This document shows positions 9,239 through 17,690 of a stretch of 64,000 nucleotides of DNA, one piece after another (position 1 is the stretch's first letter; each line of letters opens with the position of its first letter). The stretch comes from Deltaproteobacteria bacterium (GTDB lineage Bacteria; Myxococcota; Kuafuiibacteriia; Kuafuiibacteriales; Kuafuiibacteriaceae), in contig WYAZ01000081.1 in assembly GCA_011526105.1 (NCBI GenBank), positions 1 through 64,000 on the forward strand, given 5' to 3'. Both the position numbers and the translations under genes were made by a program. The notes under the pieces are model-generated. The model was not told where the DNA came from and made no database searches. It saw only the letters and a program-made list of their open reading frames with translations.

Positions 9239-10934
9239 TGTGGATCGTGGTCTCGTCGATCTGGACCACGTCACCGCTCTTCAAGAACGCCTGGAGTTTC
9301 GGCAGGCCGTTGACGCGGGCCGCCGACGAAGAACCGAGACGAACGAGCAGCAGGGAGTCGTGCACTCGGACCAGCAGGCTGTGGCGCCCAGCGACGTAGC
9401 GACCCTTGAGCTGGATGTCGGCTTCCGGGTCGCGGCCCAAGATGGTGACCGGCTGGTCGAGTGGGCCGGAGAAGATCCGCTTGTCGTTGTGCTTCACGTC
9501 CACGAGGAAACGACGCTCTCGTTTCTTGGGGGGACGCTTCAGGTTGCGGTCGAGTTCGCGCTTGTCGACCATCATGGTCGAGAGCACCTGAGAGACGGAC
9601 GACCGGCCCCGCGCGAGCAGCGCCGAGACCTCCTCCGCCTCCGCATCGGAGGATTCGCCCGCCTCGGGCATGGGAGCGTGAAGCTGGGACTGGTGGTCGC
9701 GACCCGAGTACCAAGAATCGAGCTCGACGTCCGGCTTCACCTCCAGGCCGCGGTCGGGCACATCGTCCTCGTCGCGCGCGCCTCCGTGCACCTGACTTGC
9801 GCGCCGGCGGTTGCGCTTGGGTTCGGCGCGAGGACGCCCCGAGCCGTTCTTTCCGCCGGCCTTCACGTTGCCCCTCGAGGCCGGCTGCACCCGAACCGCA
9901 GCCCCTGTCGGCTCGGGCGGCCGCCTCGGTGATCGTGCTGGCTTCACCTCGCTGGGCGAACGAGTGAGCGGCTCGACCTGGGGACGACCGCCTCGAATGC
10001 CACGGGGCGAGAGCTTCGGCGAGGCCGCGACCGGCAGCCGATGCTCCAGGTCGGGATCGTCGGGGTCTTCATCGAGGTCCGAGGGGCGCACCATGCTGAC
10101 CCCCGAAGACCTGAAGCCGGAACGGCTGAACCCGGCACGCCCACCTTCCTGATAGGCGGGCGGCAGGGCGGTCTCTTCGGACTCGACGGCGGCAGCGATG
10201 ACGGGGGCGGGGGCCATGGTCTCGAGCGGGGTGCGCGGTGAACCGTCCTCGGCGTCCGGCCCCGAGTACGCCTCGATGTCCGCGAGGTAGTGCACCGCGT
10301 ATTCGGCGAAGTTGATCACGTCCCCGTGCTGAAGCTCGTAGAAGCCGCGAATCCGACGGCGGTTCACGTAGGTCCCGTTCTGGCTACCCAGGTCTTTGAG
10401 GAAGTAGTGCCCGCCGTCTCCTTTGAAGATCTGGCAGTGCCGGCGCGACAGTCGCCGCTCCGCGACCTGCACATCGGCTTCCTTGGCGCGACCGATCACG
10501 CAGTTGTCGGTCTCGAGCGGGAAGCGCTGGAGCTCGACGTCGTTGTACTTGAGGACGAGCAGGGGGACGGGGTCCTCCTTGGGGGGCTCTTTGCGAGCAG
10601 GCTTTTCTCGCGTCGGAGGAGGGGGGGCGCTCCGCCTGGCGACCGCTTCGTCCCTGAACACGAACTGATAGGTCCCCAGAGTAACCGCGTCCTGATCCTT
10701 GAGGAGTTGCTTGCCGCGAACCCGCTCTCCGTTGACGTACACGCCGTTCTGACTGCCGAGATCCACGACCTTGTATGAGCGGCCCTGAGCCTCGACCTGG
10801 GCGTGTTTCCTCGAAAGAGCGAGGTTGTTGATGACGATGTCGTTCTCTTGCGCCCGCCCGATGGTGGTGACGCCTTGGTTGAGTTCGAAGGTCCGGACTT
10901 CCCGGCTGTCTAGAACGAGCGTGAGCTGGGCCAC
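9225..10934 (-). CDS. Protein with three FHA (forkhead-associated) domains
   Basis: About 569 residues; GTG at 10934 is preferred, with another in-frame GTG 18 bases upstream. FHA domains bind phosphothreonine peptides. Domain 1 spans about residues 5-95 (TTIGRAQENDIVI, LSRKHAQV, GSQNGVYVNG). Domain 2 spans about 140-230 (CVIGRAKEADVQV, LSRRHCQI, GSQNGTYVN). Domain 3 at the C-terminus (about 485-565) is diverged: it keeps TILGRDPEADIQL and AGRHSLL, but the SxNG loop is replaced by GSSSAARVNG. A long disordered linker rich in Pro, Arg and Ser separates domains 2 and 3. There is no membrane segment. A natural role is to read or scaffold phosphorylation by the kinases in this region, which is inference. 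Confidence 0.9.
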   Translation of the reverse strand: MAQLTLVLDSREVRTFELNQGVTTIGRAQENDIVINNLALSRKHAQVEAQGRSYKVVDLGSQNGVYVNGERVRGKQLLKDQDAVTLGTYQFVFRDEAVARRSAPPPPTREKPARKEPPKEDPVPLLVLKYNDVELQRFPLETDNCVIGRAKEADVQVAERRLSRRHCQIFKGDGGHYFLKDLGSQNGTYVNRRRIRGFYELQHGDVINFAEYAVHYLADIEAYSGPDAEDGSPRTPLETMAPAPVIAAAVESEETALPPAYQEGGRAGFSRSGFRSSGVSMVRPSDLDEDPDDPDLEHRLPVAASPKLSPRGIRGGRPQVEPLTRSPSEVKPARSPRRPPEPTGAAVRVQPASRGNVKAGGKNGSGRPRAEPKRNRRRASQVHGGARDEDDVPDRGLEVKPDVELDSWYSGRDHQSQLHAPMPEAGESSDAEAEEVSALLARGRSSVSQVLSTMMVDKRELDRNLKRPPKKRERRFLVDVKHNDKRIFSGPLDQPVTILGRDPEADIQLKGRYVAGRHSLLVRVHDSLLLVRLGSSSAARVNGLPKLQAFLKSGDVVQIDETTIHISEE

Positions 10935-10993
10935 CGCCGTCCAAACTAGCACAAGGCGGCACCGGGTTGGAGAAGTCGACCCCGCGGGGCCGG

Positions 10994-12373
10994 CTAGAAC
11001 AGCCAGCCCGTTCCGAGTGTGCTCGCAAAACCGGAGAGGAGCCCCCCTTGGGCGAAGTCCAGGCCCAACCGGCCTTCCAATCCGATTCGGACGAAGACGG
11101 GGCCGTCCGCCGGGCGATAGAGGAGCTCCACGCCCGCCCCTACGGAGCTCCGGGTGCGGGCGGCACCTCCGTTGCCGGCGAGAAACCAGATCTCGGTGGC
11201 GAAGAAGCCGCGGGGCACCAGAAAGAGGGTGGGGCGCACCGCCGAGAGCGGAACGAGGAGCCCTGCGTCGAGCACGACGCCAACCAGCTGAAGCCCGTCC
11301 ACTTCGAGACGCTGGATGGTCGCGTCTCCGCCGCCGGCGTCGTCAATGAGCAGGGTCCGCCGCAGATCCTGAGTCGCGAACCCCAGAGGGACACCCAGGC
11401 CGAAGATCACGCCCGTGGGGGACCAGTAGGTCACCCGGGGAAGGAGCTGAAACACGCCGCTCGGCGCGAAGTCTCCGGCCTCGAGCGAGGCGACCTGCTG
11501 GTCACCCACGACGAGTGCAGCTTCGAGTCTTTCCAGGCGATGCTGGAAGGTCAACTCGGCGCCGACGTGCACCTCATCGAGGAATGCTTGCAGCGGGCCG
11601 TCATCGTCGGATGCGGCGGCGAGGTTTCGAAGCTCGTTCGGGGCGCCGGGCTTTGCGGTGGGGAGATTGGCGAGCAAACGAGCGATGAATCGTTCGGCCG
11701 CCAGGCTGCGAAGCTCGTCGGTGAGCGCCGGGACCTCCTCCTTCAGGACCAAGCCATTCTCGAGGAAGGCATGTCCGGAGGTGAGGCGTCCGCCGTCGGG
11801 ATAGTCGGGCGCCTGGCGACTCGAGAGTCGGCGACCGCTGCCGGCGGCAAACAGGAAGGCCTGGCCGAGGTAGAGGCGCCCCCTGAGCTCCCGTGCTTTC
11901 TCGTTCCGAATGACGCCGAGCCCCAGGTTGGGTGTCATGAACTCGCGTGCATCGTCGACTACTGAAAAGCGATCGATCGGGACCGCGCGGACGACGAGCA
12001 CGGCGTCCGCAGTCGAGGTGCGGACGAGCTCATCGAGGCGGGTGCTCGGGTCCAAGCCAGCCGTCGAGGTGAACACGCGCCCGAGGACGTAACCACGCTG
12101 CGATACGACGGCGCGCACCTGAGCGGCGAGCAGGGCGCTCTCCGCCGCGTCCGCCGGCTTCTCGAGCAGGACGGACTCCGAGACGAGCGTACGAAAGGGT
12201 TCGACGTCCAGCTCAGCCCCGGCGTCTTCCGGCGCGGAGGCCACGACCACGAGGTCGAGACGGCCGATGGGAAGCTGGTCGAGATCGCTGCGCTCGTAGC
12301 TGCGTCGAGCGACCGGGGTCGCGCAGGCCGCCACGACCGAAGCGGCGAGCGCGAGCAGGGGGGTGGTCTTCAC
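10994..12373 (-). CDS. Predicted outer-membrane-associated lipoprotein, unknown function
   Basis: 459 residues. The GTG start overlaps the upstream gene's TGA as GTGA. The N-terminus (KTTPLLALAASVVAACATP) is a lipoprotein signal with the acylated Cys in VAAC. The N-terminal half contains alternating beta/alpha segments (LDLVVVASAPED, TADAVLVVRAVPIDRF) similar in look to lipoproteins that assemble at the outer membrane. The C-terminal half is a series of amphipathic strands ending GTGWLF, as in a small beta-barrel. It is the last gene of a minus-strand cluster that includes the Cys-rich lipoprotein, the Nudix hydrolase and the NSS transporter. The function is unknown. Confidence 0.75.
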   Translation of the reverse strand: MKTTPLLALAASVVAACATPVARRSYERSDLDQLPIGRLDLVVVASAPEDAGAELDVEPFRTLVSESVLLEKPADAAESALLAAQVRAVVSQRGYVLGRVFTSTAGLDPSTRLDELVRTSTADAVLVVRAVPIDRFSVVDDAREFMTPNLGLGVIRNEKARELRGRLYLGQAFLFAAGSGRRLSSRQAPDYPDGGRLTSGHAFLENGLVLKEEVPALTDELRSLAAERFIARLLANLPTAKPGAPNELRNLAAASDDDGPLQAFLDEVHVGAELTFQHRLERLEAALVVGDQQVASLEAGDFAPSGVFQLLPRVTYWSPTGVIFGLGVPLGFATQDLRRTLLIDDAGGGDATIQRLEVDGLQLVGVVLDAGLLVPLSAVRPTLFLVPRGFFATEIWFLAGNGGAARTRSSVGAGVELLYRPADGPVFVRIGLEGRLGLDFAQGGLLSGFASTLGTGWLF

Positions 12374-13377
12374 GAACCACCTCCGCAAGCGCCCACGGAC
12401 ACCGTTGTGCTGCAGACTCTGAAGCTGTACTCGAGCAATCCGTAGGGGAGTCGCCGCGGGATGCAGCGGAAGCCATCGGTGACATCCACACAGGATTCAT
12501 CGCCGAGGCAGGCGCGTGTGCATCGGCAGGAGAAGCAGAGGCCGCTCTCACACTCATCGTCGCCGGTGCGGAAGCCGGAGCAGGCGGCCCCGAGGGGCTT
12601 ACGGTTCGGCGGCGGCGTGCTGCACACCAAGGCGTGGACATCCTGGGTGTGAGCGGTCTTACGCCAAACGCAGGCGGTTTCACCCGCGCAGTCCGCGTCG
12701 CCTCGGCATGCGGTCGCGCAGGTGTTGTGGGGCGGCGCACCGAGACCCGCCAGGCCTTCCACGCAGCTTTGGCCGGGCAAACAAGAGAACTCGGGGCGCA
12801 GCGGGTCGCAGACCGGGCTGCAGAACGCGTGATCACAGAGGTTGTTCGAGCAGTCGCTGGGCGCCTGGCAGGCCGCGAAGGGCTCGGCCGTCGCGGCCGA
12901 GTTGGGCGGAGCACAAAGGGTGTCGGCTTGGCCCTCGGGCGCCTGACAAGAGAAGGCGCCGCAGACGACGTCGCTCGTGCAGCCGGTGATGACGGTGCAG
13001 CCGGCGTTGTCGATGGTCTCGTCGCAGTCGTCGTCGAGTCCGTTGCATCGTTCGGTGGGCTGGCACTCGCGGATGCGATCGACGCAGATTTGGTCCTCGG
13101 CGCCGGCAGCCGGGTCCGAGCGGCGGCCCTCGCAGGTCTCGTAGGGCTGACAGTCGAGGTCCGACCGACAGAGCCGGGCGCAGTAGGCCTCGTCCAAGGT
13201 GAGATCAAAGAGGCAGCGGGAGTCTTCGAGACAATCCCCGTCGGTCTGGCAGCGAGCCCGGGCCACCGGCTCACTCGCAGGGCAGCCCAGAAGCCCCAGG
13301 AGCACCAGCGCGACCCCCGAGAGGCCCGACAAGCCCGGGAACCCAGGCCACTTAGAGGAATCAGGTCGAGTTGACAT
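12370..13377 (-). CDS. Cys-rich lipoprotein
   Basis: 335 residues. The signal peptide ends in VLLGLLGCPAS, so the Cys at about residue 32 is probably lipidated. The mature chain is packed with Cys pairs in repeated C-x-x-D-x-D-C-type modules: CQTDGDCLEDSRC, CRSDLDCQPYETC, CNGLDDDCDETIDNAGC, CRGDADCAGETAC. These modules are common in extracellular lipoproteins of myxobacteria and presumably form disulfide-braced knots. The ATG overlaps the end of the Nudix gene by 17 bases, and the stop overlaps the next gene's GTG. All three are therefore co-transcribed, although no functional link is obvious. Confidence 0.8.
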   Translation of the reverse strand: MSTRPDSSKWPGFPGLSGLSGVALVLLGLLGCPASEPVARARCQTDGDCLEDSRCLFDLTLDEAYCARLCRSDLDCQPYETCEGRRSDPAAGAEDQICVDRIRECQPTERCNGLDDDCDETIDNAGCTVITGCTSDVVCGAFSCQAPEGQADTLCAPPNSAATAEPFAACQAPSDCSNNLCDHAFCSPVCDPLRPEFSCLPGQSCVEGLAGLGAPPHNTCATACRGDADCAGETACVWRKTAHTQDVHALVCSTPPPNRKPLGAACSGFRTGDDECESGLCFSCRCTRACLGDESCVDVTDGFRCIPRRLPYGLLEYSFRVCSTTVSVGACGGGS

Positions 13378-13810
13378 AACGCATCTTCTCGGAACTAAGG
13401 GGTCCGGGGCTCCTGGCGAGCACGGCGGCGCACAGGGGCTGGTTTGCGGGTGGCATGGCCAGTTTTGGGAGCGCCTCCAGGGGGTGCCAGGCGATCTCTG
13501 CCGCGGCTTTGGCCTCCGGCGTGCCTTGGATCTCGGCTGCGTAGAGCGCCAGCGTCAGATCGAAGGCCTCGTAGGCGTACTCGACTCGGCCGATGAGCGG
13601 TCCGGCCTCGGTGCAGGCGACGCCGAGCTCCTCTTTGAGTTCGCGCCGAAGCGCGCCTTCATCCGACTCGCCGAGTTCGCGTTTTCCGCCGGGGAACTCC
13701 CAGAGGCCCGCGAGCTCATCCTCGCCGGCGCGCCGGTCGAGGAGCACGAGCCCCGCACGCTCGATGAGCGCGGCCACGACGTACACGTGGGGTCGTTTCT
13801 CTGTGTTCAC
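13361..13810 (-). CDS. Nudix hydrolase, MutT/8-oxo-dGTPase-like
   Basis: 149 residues from a GTG with GAGG upstream. The complete Nudix box is visible: GGKRELGESDEGALRRELKE followed by ELGV fits G-x5-E-x7-REUxEExGU, and it coordinates the Mg ions that hydrolyse nucleoside diphosphate-X bonds. The preceding LWEFPGGK segment is typical of MutT-type enzymes that sanitise oxidised nucleotides. An N-terminal VYVVAALIERAGLVLLDRR strand pair matches that subgroup. The substrate cannot be assigned from sequence. It lies 17 bases past the 31-residue membrane peptide gene and overlaps the downstream lipoprotein gene. Confidence 0.9.
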   Translation of the reverse strand: MNTEKRPHVYVVAALIERAGLVLLDRRAGEDELAGLWEFPGGKRELGESDEGALRRELKEELGVACTEAGPLIGRVEYAYEAFDLTLALYAAEIQGTPEAKAAAEIAWHPLEALPKLAMPPANQPLCAAVLARSPGPLSSEKMRYVNST

Positions 13811-13827
13811 CGATGAACCTCGCTCAT

Positions 13828-13923
13828 TCAGTCTCGGCTGAGGATGCGCTTGTAACAGAAGATGGCGAGCCCCCAGACGAGGACCAACGCCGTGCTCATG
13901 AAGATCCAACCACCCGCGTTCAT
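13828..13923 (-). CDS. 31-residue membrane peptide, probable NSS-transporter small subunit (MetS-like)
   Basis: ATG at 13921-13923 opens a 31-codon frame ending in TGA at 13828-13830. A strong ribosome site, GAAGGAG, lies seven bases upstream and overlaps the stop of the transporter gene. The peptide is MNAGGWIFMSTALVLVWGLA followed by IFCYKRILSRD: one transmembrane helix with a positive tail. Small single-helix partners are known for some NSS transporters, such as MetS with MetP of Corynebacterium glutamicum. The position 13 bases after an NSS gene and the GGWIFM motif support the same role here, which is an inference from context. Confidence 0.72.
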   Translation of the reverse strand: MNAGGWIFMSTALVLVWGLAIFCYKRILSRD

Positions 13924-13936
13924 CGTGTTTGCTCCT

Positions 13937-15523
13937 TCATTCCACCGACCCAGTTCCGTCGAGGTCTAGACCTTCCGCGCGCCAACGCTTCTCGCCCTGC
14001 CAAGTCACGAAGACCAAAACGGCGATGACGACGAAAACGAGCCCGATGGTGGCCAGAGCGACGGGCGTCTCGCCGAGGGCCGAGATGTAGCCCGGCAGGT
14101 TCTGATGGCAGAACCCGATGAAGACGATGAGCAGATACACCGGCGCGACGTACTTGATGATGAAGCCAAAGATCCGTGGGATACGCAGCTTCGCGCCTTT
14201 GTGGGCCTCCTCAAAGCCGCGCTCGATGCCCATCATCCAGCCGAACGCGATGACCTGCACGGTGGCGAGCACGAAGATGAGGAAGGTGCCGACCCAGAAG
14301 TCCATGGTGTCGAGCGCCACCAAGCCCTTCGAGAAGTAGATGGCCCAGAGGGAGCCGATTCCGGCCAAGCTCGCGACGTAGAGCGTGGAGCGGCTTCTCG
14401 AGATCCCGAGGGACTCCTCGAGGAAGGCCTTCACCGGAAACAGCATGGACAGCGAGCTCGTGATCGCGGCCAAGAACAGCATGAAGAACCACACCGCGCC
14501 GATCCAGCGCCCGAGCCCACCCATGTACGCGAAGACGATGGGGAGCGTCTGGAAGCCCAGCCCGAAGGTGCCGCCGGTGGCCCCGCTGGCGCCGAGGAAA
14601 ACAAACGCGGCGGTGATGGTGATGAGGCCGCCGAAGCTCACTTCGAAGACCTCGTTGGTCGCCGAGGCGGTCAGGCCGGACAGCACCACGTCGTCGTCCT
14701 TCTTGAGGTAGGAGGCGTAGTTGATGATGACGCCGAAGCCGACGGACAGGCTGAAGAAGATCTGACTCGCCGCGGCCAGCCAGGTCTTGAAGTCCCGGAG
14801 CTTGCTCAGGTCGGGGTTCCACATGAAGCCCAGGCCGTTGACGACGTTTTGTTCGGGGAGCTCGGGGTTGGGTGTGCCCAGGGTCATCACTCGCACGAGC
14901 ACAATCACTGCGCAGACCGCCATGACCGGCATCGCGATCTTCACGAAGCGCTCGATGCCCTTCGACAGGCCGCGATGAATCAGCCAGACGTTCAGCGCGA
15001 ACACCACGAGCCAGAAGATGACGGCGGGATCCAGCGGCCCCTGCGCGAGCGTGAGACCATTGGCCTCGGCCCCGGTGACTCGGTTGAAGAACGCCTCGGA
15101 GGCGACCTTATAACCGGCGGGGTCCGCGCCCAGTTCCACGCCGCCGCTCATGTACGCGAAGGCGTAGCGCAGGCACCAGGACTCGATGAGGCCGTAGTAC
15201 ATGTACACGACCAGCGGGATCACGATGCCGAACACCCCGAGGTAGCGCATCACACGGCCGCCGCCCACCGCGCCCAGAATGGCCGGTGACGAGTGGAGCC
15301 CGCGCTCGCCACCGAAGCGGCCCATGGTCCACTCGGCCCAGCCAATGGGGATGCCGAGCAGGAGCAGCGCGCAGAAGTACGGGATCATGAAGGCGCCGCC
15401 GCCGTTTTCGGCCGCCTGTCCGGGGAATCTCAGGAAGTTTCCGAGGCCGACCGCGGAACCCGCGACCGCGAGCACCACACCGAGTCGGCTTCCCCAGCTT
15501 TCAGTCTTCTGTTCTTGGCTCAC
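13937..15523 (-). CDS. Sodium-dependent amino acid transporter, NSS/SNF family
   Basis: 528 residues with about eleven or twelve hydrophobic helices. The N-terminal WGSRLGVVLAVAGSAVGLGN followed by FLRFPGQ is the helix 1 signature of the LeuT/neurotransmitter-sodium-symporter family, with the unwound Gly region that binds sodium and substrate. GGGAFMIPYF and GIPIGWAEWTMGRFGG (helix 2) are also typical. These inner-membrane symporters import amino acids with Na+; the substrate is not predictable, although the paired small gene suggests a MetP-like methionine or alanine importer. It is the first gene of a minus-strand cluster. Confidence 0.94.
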   Translation of the reverse strand: MSQEQKTESWGSRLGVVLAVAGSAVGLGNFLRFPGQAAENGGGAFMIPYFCALLLLGIPIGWAEWTMGRFGGERGLHSSPAILGAVGGGRVMRYLGVFGIVIPLVVYMYYGLIESWCLRYAFAYMSGGVELGADPAGYKVASEAFFNRVTGAEANGLTLAQGPLDPAVIFWLVVFALNVWLIHRGLSKGIERFVKIAMPVMAVCAVIVLVRVMTLGTPNPELPEQNVVNGLGFMWNPDLSKLRDFKTWLAAASQIFFSLSVGFGVIINYASYLKKDDDVVLSGLTASATNEVFEVSFGGLITITAAFVFLGASGATGGTFGLGFQTLPIVFAYMGGLGRWIGAVWFFMLFLAAITSSLSMLFPVKAFLEESLGISRSRSTLYVASLAGIGSLWAIYFSKGLVALDTMDFWVGTFLIFVLATVQVIAFGWMMGIERGFEEAHKGAKLRIPRIFGFIIKYVAPVYLLIVFIGFCHQNLPGYISALGETPVALATIGLVFVVIAVLVFVTWQGEKRWRAEGLDLDGTGSVE

Positions 15524-15559
15524 GTGCGGGGGGAGAAAAGCCCCGAACCCGAAGCAAGG

Positions 15560-16357
15560 TCAAGCCGCTTCGACCAAAAACTCGTTGCTCTCGTCGGTTC
15601 GTCTGGACCGCCAGATGTCGCGAGCGCGTTCGAAGGTCGCCCTCGCCGCTTTGGGGTCGTCGGCGCGTCGAACCATACGCGCCTCTGCACGTTGCTCGAG
15701 GTAGCCGGTGCCTCGGACGTGACACAGAAACGCCCGCCTCAGCTTCGTCTCGAGCTTGCGCACTCGGGCGCGGTTCCAGCCGAGCTTCTCGGCCGTGTGT
15801 TCCTGCGACAGATGCGCGAGGAAGCGCAGTTCAAAGAAGCGCGCCTCGTCGCACGAGAGCGCTTCGCGGAAGGCCGACACGAGCGCGTAGACCTCGAGGT
15901 TCTCGACCTGTGTCTCGGCGCCGCACTTGTCGTCGGGGTCGAGATCTCTGCGATGGGCGAGCACCCAAGCCTCGAGCGGCGACAGGTCGTCGCCCGGCGC
16001 GTCGCGCACCAAGGCCTCGCCGACGGGGATCTGGCGGCTCTTGTGAAGCAGGTCGTTGATGACCGCGTTGCGTGCGATGGTGAAGAGGTAGTTCTTGAAG
16101 GGCCGGATGCCGTCGTAGGCGTGTCGCGCCCTGACGCCGAAGGCGCGACGGAAGGTCTCCTGCAGGATGTCCTCGAGGTCATGCTCCGCGTAGACCCCTC
16201 GGAAGTGAAGGTTGCGCTGACCGCTTCGGAACGAGAAGCCGCGCAGGACGAAGTTCCGAAGCGGCTGCTTGAAGGCGCGGTAGACACGCTCGAGGGCCTC
16301 GGGGCGCCCCTCGCGGTAGGCCTCGATCAGGGTGTCGTCGAGTCGAAAGGGGTCCAC
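15560..16357 (-). CDS. Sigma-70 family RNA polymerase sigma factor (ECF-like)
   Basis: 265 residues from a GTG start. Region 2 spans about residues 8-110: YREGRPEALERVYRAFKQPL, then DILQETFRRAFG and RPFKNYLFTIARNAVINDLL, which form the -10 recognition helix and the core-binding helix. Region 4 is the helix-turn-helix near residues 165-215 (SCDEARFFELRFLAHLSQEH, TAEKLGWNRARVRKLETKL). No region 1.1 or 3 is present, which makes it ECF-like. A C-terminal 40-residue tail (RAR, WRSRRTDE) is additional. No anti-sigma factor is adjacent, so control may be by another mechanism. The 148 bp upstream include a 7-bp hairpin (16421-16438). Confidence 0.9.
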   Translation of the reverse strand: MDPFRLDDTLIEAYREGRPEALERVYRAFKQPLRNFVLRGFSFRSGQRNLHFRGVYAEHDLEDILQETFRRAFGVRARHAYDGIRPFKNYLFTIARNAVINDLLHKSRQIPVGEALVRDAPGDDLSPLEAWVLAHRRDLDPDDKCGAETQVENLEVYALVSAFREALSCDEARFFELRFLAHLSQEHTAEKLGWNRARVRKLETKLRRAFLCHVRGTGYLEQRAEARMVRRADDPKAARATFERARDIWRSRRTDESNEFLVEAA

Positions 16358-16420
16358 GCTGGGTCTCGGTCCAAGGTGCGTGCCAGGTGGCCGACGGGCA
16401 TGTATTCCGCTTTGTGAACA

Positions 16421-16438
16421 GCGGGTTGCGAAACCCGC
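16421..16438. other. Inverted repeat in the sigma factor upstream region
   Basis: GCGGGTT and AACCCGC form a perfect 7-bp stem around a GCGA loop. It sits 64-81 bases upstream of the sigma factor GTG and about 70 bases before the end of the PQQ-propeller gene. No T-run follows on either strand. It could be an operator or a weak terminator for the propeller gene. Confidence 0.3.
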
Positions 16439-16505
16439 CCTCGTCGCGCGGGTCCCCCTACCCTGACAAGGCTGTCAGGCGCGTGACCAGACTCGGCCGC
16501 CGCGA

Positions 16506-17687
16506 TCAGGGCGGCGTGGGGACCCCGTCGCGGCGTCGGAGCGCGATGAGGCGCCCTTTGGCGGTGTACACCAAGAGGTCACGGTTCCGGACGGCCGGCT
16601 TGTTGAGGATGCCGCTGCCCGGGTTCAGCGTCTGAAGCGGCCGCCCGGTGGCGGCATCGAGCACGACGAGCGGACCGCTCGAGACACCAAACACGACTCG
16701 ACCTTCACCCATGTCGGCCGGGGCGGTCGGCACCCCGTTCTTGAGGCGGAAGCGCCACCGTATGGCTCCGGTCGAAGGATCGAGGCCGAGCGCCTCGTGG
16801 GTCCCGGCGGTGGCGACGATGATGCCCTCGCGCCCGGCGACGCGGGTCATGCCCACGATCTGCAGCGCACGTTCGTTCTTGTAGACGACCTTGCCGGTGT
16901 CGGGCTCGAGCCCATAGAGCCCCCCGTTGTAGCTCGCGGCGAGCAGGATTCGGCCGCCCGAGACGAGCAGCGGGGCCGCGTCGACGTCCGTGAAGAGCTC
17001 GCCCTTCTTTCCCAGGTTCGCGACCCATCGCGTGCGGCCCGCGGCGAGATCGACCGCGGTGAGGCTTCCGTCCCCGTAGCCGAGATAGGCGAGACCTCGC
17101 GCCCGATCGATCGTGGGTGGTGCCTCGCCCCGTACTGTGATCGCTTCGCTGCGCGGTCGCTTGGCGCGCCAAAGGAGCTCTCCCTCGACGAGATCGACGG
17201 CGACGAAGCTGCTCGGTCGGATGTTGACGAGGCCGACGGTTCCCGTCACCGACATCTCGGTGCCGAGTTCGCCCCCGACCGGCAGGCGCCAAGCGACTCT
17301 GCCGCTGTACGCGTCGATCGCGACCACGTCGGAGTTCAGCCCGACGATGAGATGATTGCGATGCTGTCCGAAGCCGCGCCCGAAGCTTCCCATCCCACGG
17401 TGAAGAAACAGCGGCTCGCCGGTGCTGAGCGAGAACGCGTACAGATCGCCCTTCGAGTTTGCGGCGTAGCCGATGGTCCCATCGAGGCCGATCCAGGGCG
17501 CTCGCACCTGCACGGGGGCGGCGTCCAGGCTGGCTTCCGGCGGATCCATGAGCTGCTTCTGCCACGCGACATCGAGCAAGTGGACTCGGGTCCTTGGTTC
17601 CGGACGAACGAAGCCGAGCGACGGCGCGCCGTCGGGTCGAGGGACGGCGAACGTCGCCGCCAACATCAAAGCAACGGGGCCGAACAC
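16506..17687 (-). CDS. PQQ/BamB-like beta-propeller protein
   Basis: 393 residues from a GTG start, with a short hydrophobic N-terminus (FGPVALMLAATFAVP) that may be a signal peptide. The rest is made of repeats of about 40 residues with the PQQ-propeller pattern, such as GDLYAFSLSTGEPLF, DVVAIDAYSGRVAWRLPVGG, GGLYGLEPDTGKVVYK and LGLDPSTGAIRWRF. This arrangement is typical of BamB, a lipoprotein of the outer-membrane protein assembly machine. The gene follows a YfgM-like gene, as in the E. coli yfgM-bamB order. It lacks a clear lipobox and Der is not downstream, so BamB function is plausible rather than shown. Confidence 0.72.
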   Translation of the reverse strand: MFGPVALMLAATFAVPRPDGAPSLGFVRPEPRTRVHLLDVAWQKQLMDPPEASLDAAPVQVRAPWIGLDGTIGYAANSKGDLYAFSLSTGEPLFLHRGMGSFGRGFGQHRNHLIVGLNSDVVAIDAYSGRVAWRLPVGGELGTEMSVTGTVGLVNIRPSSFVAVDLVEGELLWRAKRPRSEAITVRGEAPPTIDRARGLAYLGYGDGSLTAVDLAAGRTRWVANLGKKGELFTDVDAAPLLVSGGRILLAASYNGGLYGLEPDTGKVVYKNERALQIVGMTRVAGREGIIVATAGTHEALGLDPSTGAIRWRFRLKNGVPTAPADMGEGRVVFGVSSGPLVVLDAATGRPLQTLNPGSGILNKPAVRNRDLLVYTAKGRLIALRRRDGVPTPP

Positions 17688-17690
17688 GCG

